Assembly (NCBI RefSeq): GCF_015706575.1
Contig: NW_024037050.1
Span: 5,828,001 to 5,892,000, forward strand
Direction of reading: 5' to 3'
DNA length: 64,000 nucleotides
DNA from: Patiria miniata
Lineage: Eukaryota; Echinodermata; Asteroidea; Valvatida; Asterinidae
Shown: one piece after another, positions 10,688-23,126 of the stretch
Numbering within the stretch: position 1 is the stretch's first letter
Layout of the letters: each line of letters begins with the position of its first letter
The notes under the pieces: generated by a model
Databases searched by the model: none
The model's input: the letters and a program-made list of their open reading frames with translations, nothing else
Told to the model about the DNA's origin: nothing
Made by a program: the position numbers and the translations under genes

Positions 10688-11932
10688 TTTTTCTTTGTTC
10701 TTATTTTTTTCTCCTTTTTCAGACTTTTTCTCCATAGGTTTAGCACACGTTTCTTCTACCAATCCACTTTAGCACTTTTTTAAATCCGATTGATTTTAGA
10801 CTTGGTACATACTTAGACCACCACCCACAGATGGTCCTAGAAGAAATTCGTGATCGTGACGTCATCAAGTGTCGGGTTACGTCACATTAAAGATGCATTT
10901 TTCCCTATATGTTTTGTACACGTTTTAAAACACTCCAGTTGAGCACCTTCGTAAATCCGATCGACTTGAGACTTGATACATACTTAAACCACCACCCACA
11001 GTAGGTCCTGGATGAAATTTGTGATCGTAACGTTATTAGTTGTCAGGTAACGTCACATTAAAGATGCATTTTTCCCCATAGGGTTTGTACACGTTTTAAA
11101 ATACACTCTACTTTGGCACTTTCGTAAATCTGATCGACGTTAGACTTGGTACACACTTAGACCACCACCCACAGATGATCCTTGAAGAAATTTGTGATCG
11201 TGACGTCATCAGGTGTCAGGTTACGTCACATTAAAGATGCATTTTTCCCCATAGGTTTTGTACACGTTTAAAAACACTCCACTTTGGCACTTTCGTAAAT
11301 TTGATCAACTTCAGACGTGGTACATATTTTGACTACCACCCACTGATGGTCCCGTAAGAAATTCGTGATCGTGACGTCATCAGGTGTCTGGTTACGTTAC
11401 ATTAAAATGCATTTTTCTTCATAGGTTTTGTACACGTTTAAAAACACTCCACTTTGGGCACTTTCGTAAATTTGATCGACTATATACTTGGTACACACCT
11501 AGACCACTACCCATAGATGAACCTAGAAGAAATTCGTCATCGTGGCGTCATGAGGTGTCAGGTTACATCACATTACAGATGCATTGTTTCCCTATTGGTT
11601 TTGTACACGTTTTTCTTCAAACTGAACATTGGAAGTACAAGTATGATTGCGTTAAAACTTGGTATGCATATTCACCTGGATGTGTTATAGATAGAAATTG
11701 AAGTGGCATCATCATTAAATGTCATGTGAAGTCCCTTAAAGGGGCATTTTATTCTTTTATAGGTCTATATCTACAGAACTAAAATGTTCGATTTGGTTGT
11801 AACTTGACATGTACATATTATAATGTGCTGTTATAGATGACATTTATAGTGACGTCCCTGATTGTTCATCCCGTGCTCAGAGTATTTCAAATATCCGAAA
11901 CGGCTTGTGTTTGTCCACAAACACATTTCTAG
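10688..11932 (+). mobile_element. T3 (B-type) unit
   Basis: It is composed of about five tandem modules of about 175 bp. Each starts CCATAG-TTTTGTACACG and carries CTTGGTACA, CTTAGACCACCACCCACAG, then GTGACGTCATCAGGTGTC and TTACGTCACATTAAAGATGC. It ends with CCGAAACGGCT, the hairpin TGTGTTTGT-CC-ACAAACACA, TTT and CTAG at 11,929-11,932. Confidence 0.6.
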
Positions 11933-14830
11933 TTTTTTTCTTGTTTTTTTTTTTTTTTTTTTTTTTTTTCTCCTTTTTCAGACTTTTTCTCCATAGGTTT
12001 AACACACGTTTCTTCTGGCAGTCCACTTTGCCACTTTTATAAATCCGATCGATTTCAGACTTGGTACATACTTAGACCACCACCCACAGATGGTCCTAGA
12101 AGAAATTTTGTGATCGTGACGTCATCGGGTGTCAGGTTACGTCACATTAAAGATGCATTTTTCCCCATATGTTTTTTACACGTTTTAAAACACTCCAGTT
12201 TAGCATCTTCGTAAATCCGATCGACTTTAAACTTAATTCATACTAAGACCACCACCCACAGATGGTCCTTGAAGAAATTCGTGATCGTGACGTCATCAGG
12301 TGTCACGTTACTTCACATTAAAGATGCACATTTTCCCCATACGTTTTGTACACGATTTAAAACGCTCCACTTTGGCACTTTCGTAAATTTGATCGACTTT
12401 ATACTTAGTACACACTTAGACCACTACCCATAGATGGTCATAGAAGAAATTCGTCATCGTGGCGTCATGAGGTGTCAGGTTACATCACATTAAAGATGCA
12501 TTGTTTCCCTATTGGTTTTGTACACGTTTTTCTTCAAACTGAACTTCGGAAGTACAAGTCTGATTGGGTTAAAACGTGGTATGCATATTCACATGGATGT
12601 GTTATAGATGGAAGTTGAAGTGACATCATCATCAAATGTCATGTGAAGTCCCTTAAAGGGGCATTTTATTCTTTTATAGGTAACAAATGCACAAATATAT
12701 CAGAAAATGAAAAACAAATAGTTAAAGCAATTCGAGATAACACAATAAACGATACTCAAATACAATACACCAGAACCAGCTTACACAAGCAAATGAAAAT
12801 GAAGTCGAATGAAACAGTAAATTTCTCAGCAATGCAAATAGAATACACACAAAAAGAAATTCGATTACCAACTCAACTGAAAATTCGGAAGGTAAAATCA
12901 ATTCACAAACGATCAAACTGTCAGACACAAACTAAATGTGTGTGCGCTGCCTTGTGTTGCACCAAGATTATGTCAATAAAGGCAAAAGAACAGTGAGCAT
13001 CTGCTACCAAGTGTTGGCACTGAAGTACTTAATCCAATTTGTACACTAGCTAGACAAGAATGCAAAGCAAGATCAATGATTGTCAACGACTTACTTAATG
13101 AAAGGGCTTTCTATCAAATCGGAATTCACAATACAACGGGGGGTTTAAGAACCAGGTGAGTATTGGATTAAATCGTAGCCTTTTATAACAACGGTTACTA
13201 GGGTAACTTACACAGCGTCGTTAATCAGCCCAATGTAGTCTTGATCGTTGTGAAGTACTATGGATCAACGGTGGTGCACGGTGCGTGTCTTTGCGATCGT
13301 ATCTATGTTCAAACAGTGGGAGTCCGTGGGAAAACAACTAGAATGTTTGAATCTTGGAAATATACATGGGACTCCGATCATCAGCGATTTCAGAAAGTTC
13401 GCGGTAAATAGTTCTTGACTTGTGAATGTCAGCGTCGGCCAGTAGCTCGATCCAACAGTTCTGCTAGTGGATGGACGAACTTTTCCGTTAGACGGGCGCT
13501 CAAGGCTTGGTGACAGTATTCGGTAGACGGGTCAGCTCGCTGACTTTTCCGGTAGGCTGGCGCTCAAGGCTCGCTGACGGTATGGGGATGGCTTGGCAAG
13601 GTCCTTCACGTCCTGGAACACGGGAAACACAGCGGTCCGTTGCAACTGATGATGGTGTTGGTTGGTGTTACCGGACGGTGAGGAACACGGGCTCGTCTTC
13701 ACGTCTTGAGTCGGGGACGATTTGGCCTGGAACAGGGCTCTGCAGCTACCCTGTCTGCGGTGCTACCCGCACCCCGGCTGATGCTGCCGTCACACTCCTT
13801 GGGGCGAGATCCTCTTCCCGGTCGTCTACAGGATAGATGTCTTGGCCGTAGACAAGGTACAGGATTGTCGGGTGATCGTTGCCTGCCGTTGGTAAGCCCG
13901 TACCCGGATCTTCCACCAAATGTGACCCTTCTAAATAATACGGGCTGAACGGCTGATTCTCAGTTTGTGCTGGTTTATTTCTGTTGAGGAACGAAGACAA
14001 CGTGTTACTTGGTCTTCGACCGAAAACAGAATCAAATATACAAAATACAAAAGAATGACTGTACAAAATACTTATGAAATAATCTAGAAACTAAATACCA
14101 AAAAGGATTCATCAATATTTAAACAAGATCCCGCGGTTTGCGCCTAAATTCGGGCAGCGTCCGCCATATTGAATTTTACTGCGAAAACCCAATAAATACA
14201 AGATAATTAATCCAATCTTATATAATAATGAAGAAATGAACTGCTGAATTTCTTCTACAATATCGAAATATCTATCACTCTTACGATAAGATAATTAAAT
14301 GAATTCTTGAATACATGAAAAATCACAAATCAATCAATATCCTGAAATAGTCGAAAATGCGTCCAAAATCAACTAAAATGACCTAAGAGCAATCTAAATC
14401 TACTCAAGGATAGTACCTGTTAACTGTGAATTAATATAAGTTATTATTATGAGAAATATTGAGGTAAAATGTAAAAAGATCATTACCTGTTGAGGAACGA
14501 AGACAACGTGTTACTTGGTCTTCGACCGAAAACAGAATGACGAAATGTGGAAAGCGCGCGAACTGGTTTACAAAACCAAGAGGGCGCTCGCCAATTTAAA
14601 TAACAGATAACGGTTACGTAATGTAAAAATAAATAGAGGGGGGTTCGCATCGCAACCGTCACATATATCTACAGAACTAAAATGTTCGATTTGGTTGTAA
14701 CTTGACATGTACATATAATAATGTGCTGTTATATACGACATTTATAGTAACGTCACTGATTGTTCATCCCGTGCTCAGAGTATTTCAAATATCCGAAACA
14801 GCTTGTGTTTGTCCACAAACACATTTCTAG
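11933..14830 (+). mobile_element. T3 (B-type) unit interrupted by an LTR-element fragment
   Basis: It opens with a long T run (about 28 T) and B modules, is interrupted at about 12,681 and resumes at 14,664. It finishes with CCGAAACAGCT, the T3 hairpin and CTAG at 14,827-14,830. The joined flanks match the uninterrupted homologous stretch near 16,060-16,090 (TTTTATAGGT ... TATATCTACAG). Without the 1,983-bp insert the unit would be about 915 bp. Confidence 0.6.
12681..14663 (-). mobile_element. fossil LTR-retrotransposon fragment (one LTR plus leader side)
   Basis: A 743-bp LTR-like block at 13,921-14,663 has inverted ends TGTGAC...GTCACA. Immediately inside it, on the minus strand, lies TGGTGGAAGATCCGG, a primer-binding-site-like sequence also found next to the left LTR of the chromovirus at 45.8 kb. 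The remainder, 12,681-13,920, would be leader or gag-side interior; I recognise no protein domain in it. A 50-bp direct repeat (GAGGAACGAAGACAACGTGT...) occurs inside the LTR near 13,984 and 14,490. The element is broken and only part of it remains. Ty3/gypsy affiliation is inferred from the shared primer site. Confidence 0.55.
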
Positions 14831-16240
14831 TTTTTTCTTTTTTTTCTTCTCCTTTTTCAGACTTTTTCTCCATAGGTTTAACACACGTTTCTTTTGACAG
14901 TCCACTTTGCCACTTTTTGAAATCCGATCGATTTCAGACTTGGTACATACTTAGACCACCATCCACAGATGGTCCTAGAAGAAATTCGTGACCGTGACGT
15001 CATCAGGTGTCGGGTTACGTCACATTAAAGATGCATTTTTCCCCATATGTTTTGTACACGTTTTAAAACACTCCAGTTTGGCATCTTCGTAAATCCGATC
15101 GACTTAAAACTTAATTCATACTTAGACCACCACCAACAGATGGTTCTAGACGAAATTCGTAATCGTGACGTCATCAAGTGTCAGGTTACGTCACATTAAA
15201 GATGCATTTTTCCCCATAGGGTTTGTACATGTATTAAAACGCTCCATTTCGGCACTTTCGTAAATCCGATCAACGTTACACTTGGTACACACTTAGACCA
15301 TTACCCGCAGATGGTCCTTGAAGAAATCCGTGATCGTGGCGTCATCAGGTGTTAGGTTACGTCACATTAAAGATGCATTTTTCCCCATATGTTTTGTACA
15401 CGTTTTAAAACACTCCAGTTTGGCATCTTTGTAAATCCCATCGACTTTAAACTTAATTCATACTTGGACCACCACCCACAGATGGTCCTAGACGAAATTT
15501 GTCATCGTGACGTCATCAAGTGTCAGGTTACGTCACATTAAATATGTATTTTTCCCCATAGGGTTTGTACATGTTTTAAAACGCTCCATTTCGGCACTTT
15601 CGTAAATCCGATCGACGTTACACTTGGTACACACTTCGACCATCACCCACAGATGACCCTTGAAGAAATTCGTGATCGTGACGTCATCAGGTGTCACGTT
15701 ACTTTACATTAAAGATGCACATTTTCCCCATTGGTTTTGTACACGTTTTAAAACGCTCCACTTTGGCACTTTTGTAAATTTGATCGACTATATACTTGGT
15801 ACACACATAGATGGTCCTAGAAGAAATTTGTCATCGTGGCGTCATGAGGTGTCAGGTTACATCACATTAAAGATGCATTGTTTACCTATTGGTTTGTACA
15901 CGTTTTTCTTCAAACCATTTGCAAACTGAACTTCGGAAGTACAAGTCTGATTGGGTTAAAACTTGGTATGCATATTCACATGGATGTGTTATAGATGGAA
16001 ATAAATTGAAGTGACATCATCATCAAATGTCATGTGAAGTTCCTTTAAGGGGCATTTTATTCTTTTATAGGTCTATATCTACAGAACTAAAATGTTCGAT
16101 TTGGTTGTAACTTGACATGTACTTATTATAATATTCTCTTATAGATGACAATTATAGTGACGTCACTGATTGTTCATCCCATGCTTAGAGTATTTCAAAT
16201 ATCCGAAACAGCTTGTGTTTGTCCACAAACACATTTCTAG
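14831..16240 (+). mobile_element. T3 (B-type) unit
   Basis: It holds about six 'CCATA-TTTTGTACACG' modules of about 175 bp, alternating two subtypes. A tail block with CATTTTATTCTTTTATAGG and TCTATATCTACAGAAC follows. The end is CCGAAACAGCT, TGTGTTTGT-CC-ACAAACACA, TTT and CTAG at 16,237-16,240. The alternation suggests duplication of a two-module block. Confidence 0.6.
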
Positions 16241-16242
16241 TT

Positions 16243-16289
16243 GGCTTTTCCGCATAGTGGGAAAAGCCTTTGTTTTTGTTCTCATTTTT
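16243..16289 (+). mobile_element. T2 5' end (hairpin and leader), interrupted
   Basis: GGCTTTTCCGCA is followed by GTGGGAAAAGCC and TTTGTTTTTGTTCTCATTTTT, which is the T2 5' leader. It is cut at 16,290 by a T1 5' hairpin. It is preceded by CTAG of the T3 unit and TT, so it landed at T|T. Confidence 0.6.
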
Positions 16290-16502
16290 AGCTGTTCCCA
16301 ATTTCAATTGGGAACAGCTATTGTTTTCGTTAAAGTTTTTTTTTTTCCTTTTTTTAGCTGTTCCCAATTTCAATTGGGAACAGCTATTGTTTTCGTTAAA
16401 GTTTTTTTTTTCCTTTTTTTTTTTTAGCTGTTCCCAATTTCAATTGGGAACAGCTATTGTTTTCGTTAAAGTTTTTTTTTTTCCTTTTTTTTTTTTTTTT
16501 TT
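16290..16502 (+). repeat. three stacked T1 5' ends (66-77 bp each)
   Basis: T1 5' hairpins begin at 16,290, 16,356 and 16,426, each with ATTGTTTTCGTTAAAG and a T/C tract before the next. A fourth at 16,503 starts a full unit. Stacked left ends are expected if successive elements inserted into the T tract of the one before. Local tandem duplication of a hairpin-prone segment is the alternative. Confidence 0.7.
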
Positions 16503-17919
16503 AGCTGTTCCCAATTTCAATTGGGAACAGCTCTTGTTTTCGTTAAAGTTTTTTTTTTTCCTTTTTTTTTTTCTTTTTTTTTTTTTTTTTTCTTTTTCCA
16601 CTTTTCCCATAGGTTTTGTACACGTTTTTATTCTACAAGGCACTTTGGCAATTATTTTAAATCCGATCAACTTTAAACTTAGCATAGTTATTAAGCATCA
16701 TCTGAGGATGTATGCCGAAACTTTTCGTCATGCTGACGTCATCACGTGATTTATTATAGAATTTTGAATATTTAATTTTTCCCATAGACTTTGTACACAG
16801 AAATTAAAAAAAAAATTCGATTTTCAGAGGGCATTTTCTACTCTTTGCCAGTAATTCATTTACACCACTCTTTGTCCAAGCAAAGACCCTGATTCAAACA
16901 ACTTTGTGTAATGATGACGTCATGATGACGTCATCCGGTGTTTATTTATAGGCAATTGAATAGTGACACTTTTAATATTGAAAAAATGCATAAGAAATCA
17001 ACCGTACGCGTCCGAAGCATTCTGTTGCCGGAAAGTGGTGGAGTAGGTTGAGATCTTTATTTTATTCAGTGTGCGTGCAATCACGTGACCCTTGCTTCCG
17101 GTCGAAAAAGGCCAAAACCGGAAGTAGCTTATTATTTGAAAGTGGTAATAGATATGAACTTGCTTTCAACGGTGTCAGTCTCTTGGCTGATAGTATTCTT
17201 TAAATCATCTACCGATGACGTCATGCAATCTTCGAGCGCCCTCTAGCGACAGGTTGAAAATTGTCAAAAATGTATTTTGAATAGATGTCTGTGGCGAAGT
17301 TTGTCAGAATCGCCTAAATATTGGTGTATATGATGACCTTGACCCACTTAAGACGTGTGCGAAGTTTTAGGTGTATGACGTCATTAGACCGGAAGTTATA
17401 ATGAAAAGACCCCTTTTCCTTAGAAAATTCCTGAAAAATCAACCATGGCAGTTTTTATATTAGTTTTTACTTTAATTGTCTATTGAAGGGTAAGTCTCAA
17501 ACATTTCAAAGCTCTGAGGCAATACGCAAACTCGGACATGCCCTGCGCACGCTTAAAACTTCAGGTTGACAATACCTCTGCTTCAAAACATGCACAGGAC
17601 AGGACGTCCACAATGTACATGTACATGTACATGCACGTACGTTGTACATATCGTATGTCAGTCAGCCCGCGCGCAGCGCACGTGTTGCTTAGGTCAAATC
17701 CTGTCCACAGTGACCGTTTTAGCCGATTTCCGGCTAACTTTGACAGATTTTATGTTCATGCATAGTCAGGGACGTAGTATTGACAAAAACAAATCATAAT
17801 GCGGAAAAGCCCTATCTTCTGTTGCAAACAGACATAGATCTCTACTTATATGTCTATGGGTCCAACAGATAATCAATATTGGGAACAGCTCTGTGGTTGT
17901 TCACAACCACAATTTCTAG
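16503..17919 (+). mobile_element. complete T1 element (1,417 bp)
   Basis: The 5' hairpin is at 16,503 and CTAG at 17,916-17,919. The body order matches 69-1456, with a longer T tract. It differs from the young T1 copies at many positions (for example ATGTATGCCGAAACTTTT), placing it in an older subgroup. The internal dead T2 end (CTCTACTT) is present. Confidence 0.68.
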
Positions 17920-19232
17920 TCTTCTTTTTCCACTTTTCCCCATAGGTTTTGTACACGTTTTTATTCTACAAGCCACTTTGGCAATTATTTTAAATCCGAT
18001 CAACTTTAAACTCAGCATAGTTATTAACCATTATATGAGGATGTGTCCCGGAACTTTTCGTCATGCTGACGTCATCACGTGATTTATTATAGAATTTTGA
18101 ATATTTAATTTTTCCCATAGACTTTGTACACAGAAATTTAACAAAAAATGTCAATTTTCAGGGGGCATTTTCGACTTTTTGCCAGTAATTCATTCACACC
18201 AATCTTTGTCCAAGCAAAGACCCTTATTCAAACAACTTTGTGTAATGATGACGTCATGATGACGTCATCCGGTGTTTATTGATAGGCAATTAGATTGTGA
18301 CACTTTAAATATTTAAAAATGCATAAGAAAATCAACCGTACGTGTCCGCAGCATTCTGTTGCCGGCAAGTGGTAGAGTAGGTTGAGGTCTTTATTCATTC
18401 AGTGTGCGTGAAATCACGTGACCCTTGCTTCCGGTCGAAAAAGGCCAAAACCGGAAGTGGCTTATTATTTGAAAGTGGTAATAGATATGAACTTGCTTTT
18501 AACGGTGTTAGTCTCTTGGCTGATAGTATTCTTCAAATAGTTTGCCGATGACGTCATGCAATCTTCGAGCGCCCTCTAGCGACAGGTTGAAAATTTTCAA
18601 AAATGTATTTTGAATAGATGTCTGTGGCGAAGTTTGTCGGAATCGCCTAAATATTGGTGTATATGATGATCGTGACCCACTTAAGACGTGTGCGAAGTTT
18701 AAGGTGTATGACGTCATCAAACCGGAAGTTATAATGAAAAGACCCCTTTTCCTTAGAAAATTCCTCAAAAATCAACCATGGCAGTTTTTATATTAGTTTT
18801 TACTCTCATTGTCTATTTAAGGGTAGGTCTAAAACATTTCAAAGCCCCAAGGCAATAAGCAAACTCGGACATGCCTGCGCACGCTTAAAACTTCAGGTTG
18901 ACAATAACTCTGCTTTGAAACATGCACAAGACGACCACAATGTACATGTACATGTACATGCACGTACGTTGTACATATCGTATGTCAGTCAGCCCGCGCG
19001 CAGCGCACGTGTTGCTGAGGTCAAATCCGTTTTAGCCGATTTCCGGCTAACTTTGACAGATTTTATGTTCATGCATAGTCAGGGACGTATTATTGATAAA
19101 AACAAATCATAATGCGGAAAAGTCCTATCTTCTGTTGCAAACAGACAAAGATCTCTACTTATATGTCTATGGGTCCAACAGATAATCAATATTGGGAACA
19201 GCTCTGTGGTTGTTCACAACCACAATCTCTAG
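17920..19232 (+). mobile_element. T1 unit lacking its 5' hairpin
   Basis: It starts at CTTCTTTTTCCAC directly after CTAG. It has a T1 body with a small deletion near 19,025 relative to its neighbours, and ends with the T1 hairpin and CTAG at 19,229-19,232. It carries the dead internal T2 end. Confidence 0.65.
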
Positions 19233-21546
19233 TTTTTTTTTTTTTTTTTCTTTTTCCACTTTTCCCATAGGTTTTGTACACGTTTTTATTCTACAAGCCA
19301 CTTTTGCAATTATTTTAAATCCGATCAACTTTAAACTCAGCATAGTTATTAACCATCATCTGAGGATGTATGCCGAAACTTTTCGTCATGCTGACGTCAT
19401 CACGTGATTTATTATAGAGTTTTGAATATTTAATTTTTCCCATAGACTTTGTACACAGAAATTTAAAAAAAAATGTCAATTTTTAGAGGGCATTTTCGAC
19501 TCTTTGCCAGTTATTTATTTACACCAATCTTTGTCCAAGCAAAGACCCTAATTCAAACAACATTGTGTAATGATGACGTCATGATGACGTCATCCGGTGT
19601 TTATTTATAGGCAATTAAATTGTGACAATTTTAATATTTAAAAATGCATAAGAAATCAACCGTACGCGTCCGCAGCATTCTGTTGCCGGCAAGTGGTAGA
19701 ATAGGTTAAGGTCTTTATTTTATTCAGTGTGCGTGAAATCACGTGACCTTTGCTTCCGGTCGAAAAAGGCCAAAACCGGAAGTGGCTTATTATTTAAAAG
19801 TGGTAATAGATATGAACTTGCTTTTAACGGTGTTAGTCTCTTGACTGATAGTATTCTTCAAATCATCTACCCATGACGTCATGCAATCTTCGAGCGCCCT
19901 CTAGCGACAGGTTGAAAATTTTCAAAAATGTATTTTGAATAGATGTCTGTGGCGAAGGTTGTCGGAATCGCCTAAATATTGGTGTATATGATGACCTTGA
20001 CCCACTTAAGACGTGTGCAAAGTTTTAGGCGTATGACGTCATCAGACCGGAAGTTATAATGAAAATGCCCTTTTTTCCTTAGAAAATTCCTGAAAAATCA
20101 ATCCGTACAGATATAATCTTGAATCGCCCATTAAATGATAGCATAAACATTTGCCTCAACAGTGCCAAGTTCCCAGCTTGTCAAATTGTTCACACAGTTG
20201 ACGCGACGTCGGCAAAAAATTCCCTTGCCCAAGTTGCGGTAGAGAGCTTTAAAACGTGCACAGGACTTCCACAATGTGTATAGCACGTACACGTGGCTTT
20301 GAAACGTCGTTCAATGTACATTACGTCCCTTCATTCTCGCCAAAAGAGGGCAGTACATAACTTTAATAGTTGTACTTAAGGCACAGAGCCTTAAGTTTTA
20401 TGGGATCAAAATAAGGACAGCTGCGCGTCACCAAAAAATATAACGGCACACCGTAAAAAGTGAATGGCGCCCCCATTCGCCTATAAGTAGACTTGTCTCA
20501 GTCATTTTTGATCTGCTTTAGGGGAAGTTGGACACATGCATTTTCAAATATATATCACACGTTTTTATTCTACAAGCCACTTTGGGAACTATTTTAAAGA
20601 TGTATGCCGAAACTTTTCGTCATCGTGACGTCATCAGGGGTCACGTGACATCTATTTATAGATTCAATTTTTACAGCCTTATAACTATAGAACTATTTGA
20701 CCAATTGATCTCAAATTTGGTAGGTATACAGACAGGGAAGTGTTATAAATGAAAATTGATAAGTCAAGGTCACATGACCTTCACTTCCGGTTTTACCGGA
20801 AGTGGTTATTTTAGACCCCTATATCATATCTCATGAATTATTAATCTGATTGGGTTGAAACTTCACATTGATACGAAGCTATATTGACAAATAATTATAT
20901 TGCATTATTTTTTATACTGTGCACTTAATTATTGTTATGTTATGATGTCATGAATATTTAATGAGGCAATCTTTACAGTCCTATAACTATACAACCATTT
21001 GACCGATTGATCTCAAACCTGGCAGGTATACAGACTGGGAAGTGTTACACATGAATATTGGTATATCCGGGTCATGTGACCTCTACTTCCGGTGTTACCG
21101 GAAGTGTTAATTTAAGACCCTAATTATCATATCTAATGAATTAGAAATTTAATTGGGTTGACACCTTATATTAGTATTAAGCAACATCAAAGGATAAATA
21201 TGTAGCATTATTATTAATGGGCAGTTTAATGTTTTCATGTTATGACGTCATGAATATTTAATGAGGCAATCTTTATAGTCCTTTAACTATAAAACTATTT
21301 GACCGATTGATCTGAAACTTGGTAAATATATAGACCGGGAAGGGTTATAAATGAAAATGTATATGTCAAGGTCTCGTGACCTTTACTTCCGGTTTTTACC
21401 GGAAGTGCAATTATGTAAGATAATAATTTCAATTTTACAAGTTAGAGATTTTTGCAAAAATCATTACATTATTTTCTACTATCCAATAGACAATCAAAAA
21501 CAAGTTGGGAACAGCTCTGTGGTTGTTCAGTTACAACCACATCTAG
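19233..21546 (+). mobile_element. chimeric T1 unit with C modules (T1C)
   Basis: The first ~870 bp is T1 body. From about 20,100 it switches to a different stretch (CGTACAGATATAATC..., CTCAACAGTGCCAAGTTCCC). Three ~300-bp C modules follow: TATAACTATAGAACTATTTG, GACCGATTGATCTCAAA, GTCATGTGACC, TTCCGG-TTACCGGAAGTG and TGACGTCATGAATATTTAAT. It ends GTTGGGAACAGCTC, hairpin TGTGGTTGT/ACAACCACA with a 6-base loop, and CTAG at 21,543-21,546. There is no T2 end near its 3' end. Related chimeras lie at 34,883-37,375 and 56,198-58,332. Confidence 0.6.
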
Positions 21547-23126
21547 TTTTTTTTTTTTTTTCTTTTTCCACTTTTTCCCATAGGTTTTGTACACGTTTTT
21601 ATTCTACAAGCCACTTTGGCAATTATTTTAAATCCGATCAACTTTAAACTCAGCATAGTTATTAACCATCATCTGAGGATGTGTGCCGAAACTTTTCGTC
21701 ATGCTGACGTCATCACGTGATTTATTATAGAATTTTGAATATTTAATTTTTCCCATAGACTTTGTACACAGAAATTTAAAAAAAATGTCAATTTTCAGAG
21801 GGCATTTTCGACTCTTTGCCAGTAATTCATTTACACCAATCTTTGTCCAAGCAAAGACCCTAGTTCAAACAACATTGTGTAATGATGACGTCATGATGAC
21901 GTCATCCGGTGTTTATTTATAGGCAATTAAATTGTGACACTTTTAATATTAAAAAATGCATAAGAAATCAACCGTACGCGTCCGCAGCATTCTGTTGCCG
22001 GCAAGTGGTAGAGAAGGTTGAGGTCTTTATTTCATTCAGTGTGCGTGAAATCACGTGACCCTTGCTTCCGGTCGATAAAGGCCAAAACCGGAAGTGGCTT
22101 ATTATTTGAAAGTGGTAATAGATATGAACTTGCTTTAAACGGTGTTAGTCTCTTGGCTGATAGTATTCTTCAAATCATCTACCGATGACGGCATGCAATC
22201 TTCGAGCGCCCTCTAGCGACAGGTTGAAAATTTTCAAAAATGTATTTTGAATAGATGTCTGTGGCGAAGTTTGTCGGAATGGCCTAAATATTGGTGTATA
22301 TGATGACCTTGACCCACTTAAGACGTGTGCGAAGTTTAAGGTGTATGACGTCATCAGACCGGAAGTCATGAATATTTAATGAGACACTCTTTACAGTCTT
22401 ATAACTATGGAACTATTTGACCGATTGATCTCAAATTTAGTAGGTATACAGACAGGGATGTGTTATAGATGAAAATTGATATGTCAAGGTCATGTGACCT
22501 TCACTTCCGTTTTTACCGGAAGTGGTAATTTTAGACCCTTATATCATATTTCATGAATTATTACTCTGATTAGGTTGAAACTTCACATTAATACAAAGCT
22601 ATATTGACAGATAATTTTCTTGCATTATTATTACTGTGCACTTAATTATTGTCATGTCATGACGTCATGAATATTTAATGAGACAATCTTTACAGTCCTA
22701 TAACTATAGAACTATTTGACCGATTGATCTCAAACCTGGCAGGTATACAGACAGGGAAGTGTTATAGATAAAAATTGAAATGTCAAGGTCATGTGACCTT
22801 CACCTCCGGTTTTACCGGAAGTGGTAATTTTAGACCCTTATATCATATTTCATGAATTATTAATCTGATCAGGTTGAAATTTCACATTAATACAAAGCTA
22901 TATTGACAGATAATTAAATTGAATTATTATAACTGTGCGCATAATTATTGTTATGCTATGACGTCATGAATATTTAAAAGGCTGTACCGGAAGTGGAATC
23001 TTTAAAAGTAATTATTTCAATTTATTACTTTCATTTTTTGTTAATCATTAAATCATTTTGTTTACGGTCCAATAGAGAATCAAAACTGGGAACAGCTCTG
23101 TGGTTGTTCACAACCACAACCTCTAG
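21547..23126 (+). mobile_element. T1/C-module unit lacking its 5' hairpin
   Basis: T1 body runs to about 22,365 (GACCGGAAGT), then joins C modules directly (CATGAATATTTAATGAGACA), about two copies. It ends CTGGGAACAGCTC, hairpin TGTGGTTGT-TC-ACAACCACA, ACCT and CTAG at 23,123-23,126. The junction falls at a CCGGAAGT motif that both modules carry, which hints at recombination or template switching there. Confidence 0.6.

Noticed and set aside
12643-12996. 117-aa open frame
   Set aside because: It begins in a T3 unit and crosses into the LTR-element fragment; no recognisable domain.
13507-13836. GC-richer frames of 109 and 106 aa on opposite strands
   Set aside because: They lie in the leader side of the LTR fragment, with internal direct repeats (GGCGCTCAAGGCT) and no domain; probably non-coding.
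16270-16749. 159-aa open frame rich in Phe/Ser (repeated VPNFNWEQLLFSLKFF)
   Set aside because: It is the translation of stacked T1 5' hairpins and T runs; no codon-level constraint and the same peptide appears wherever the hairpin occurs.
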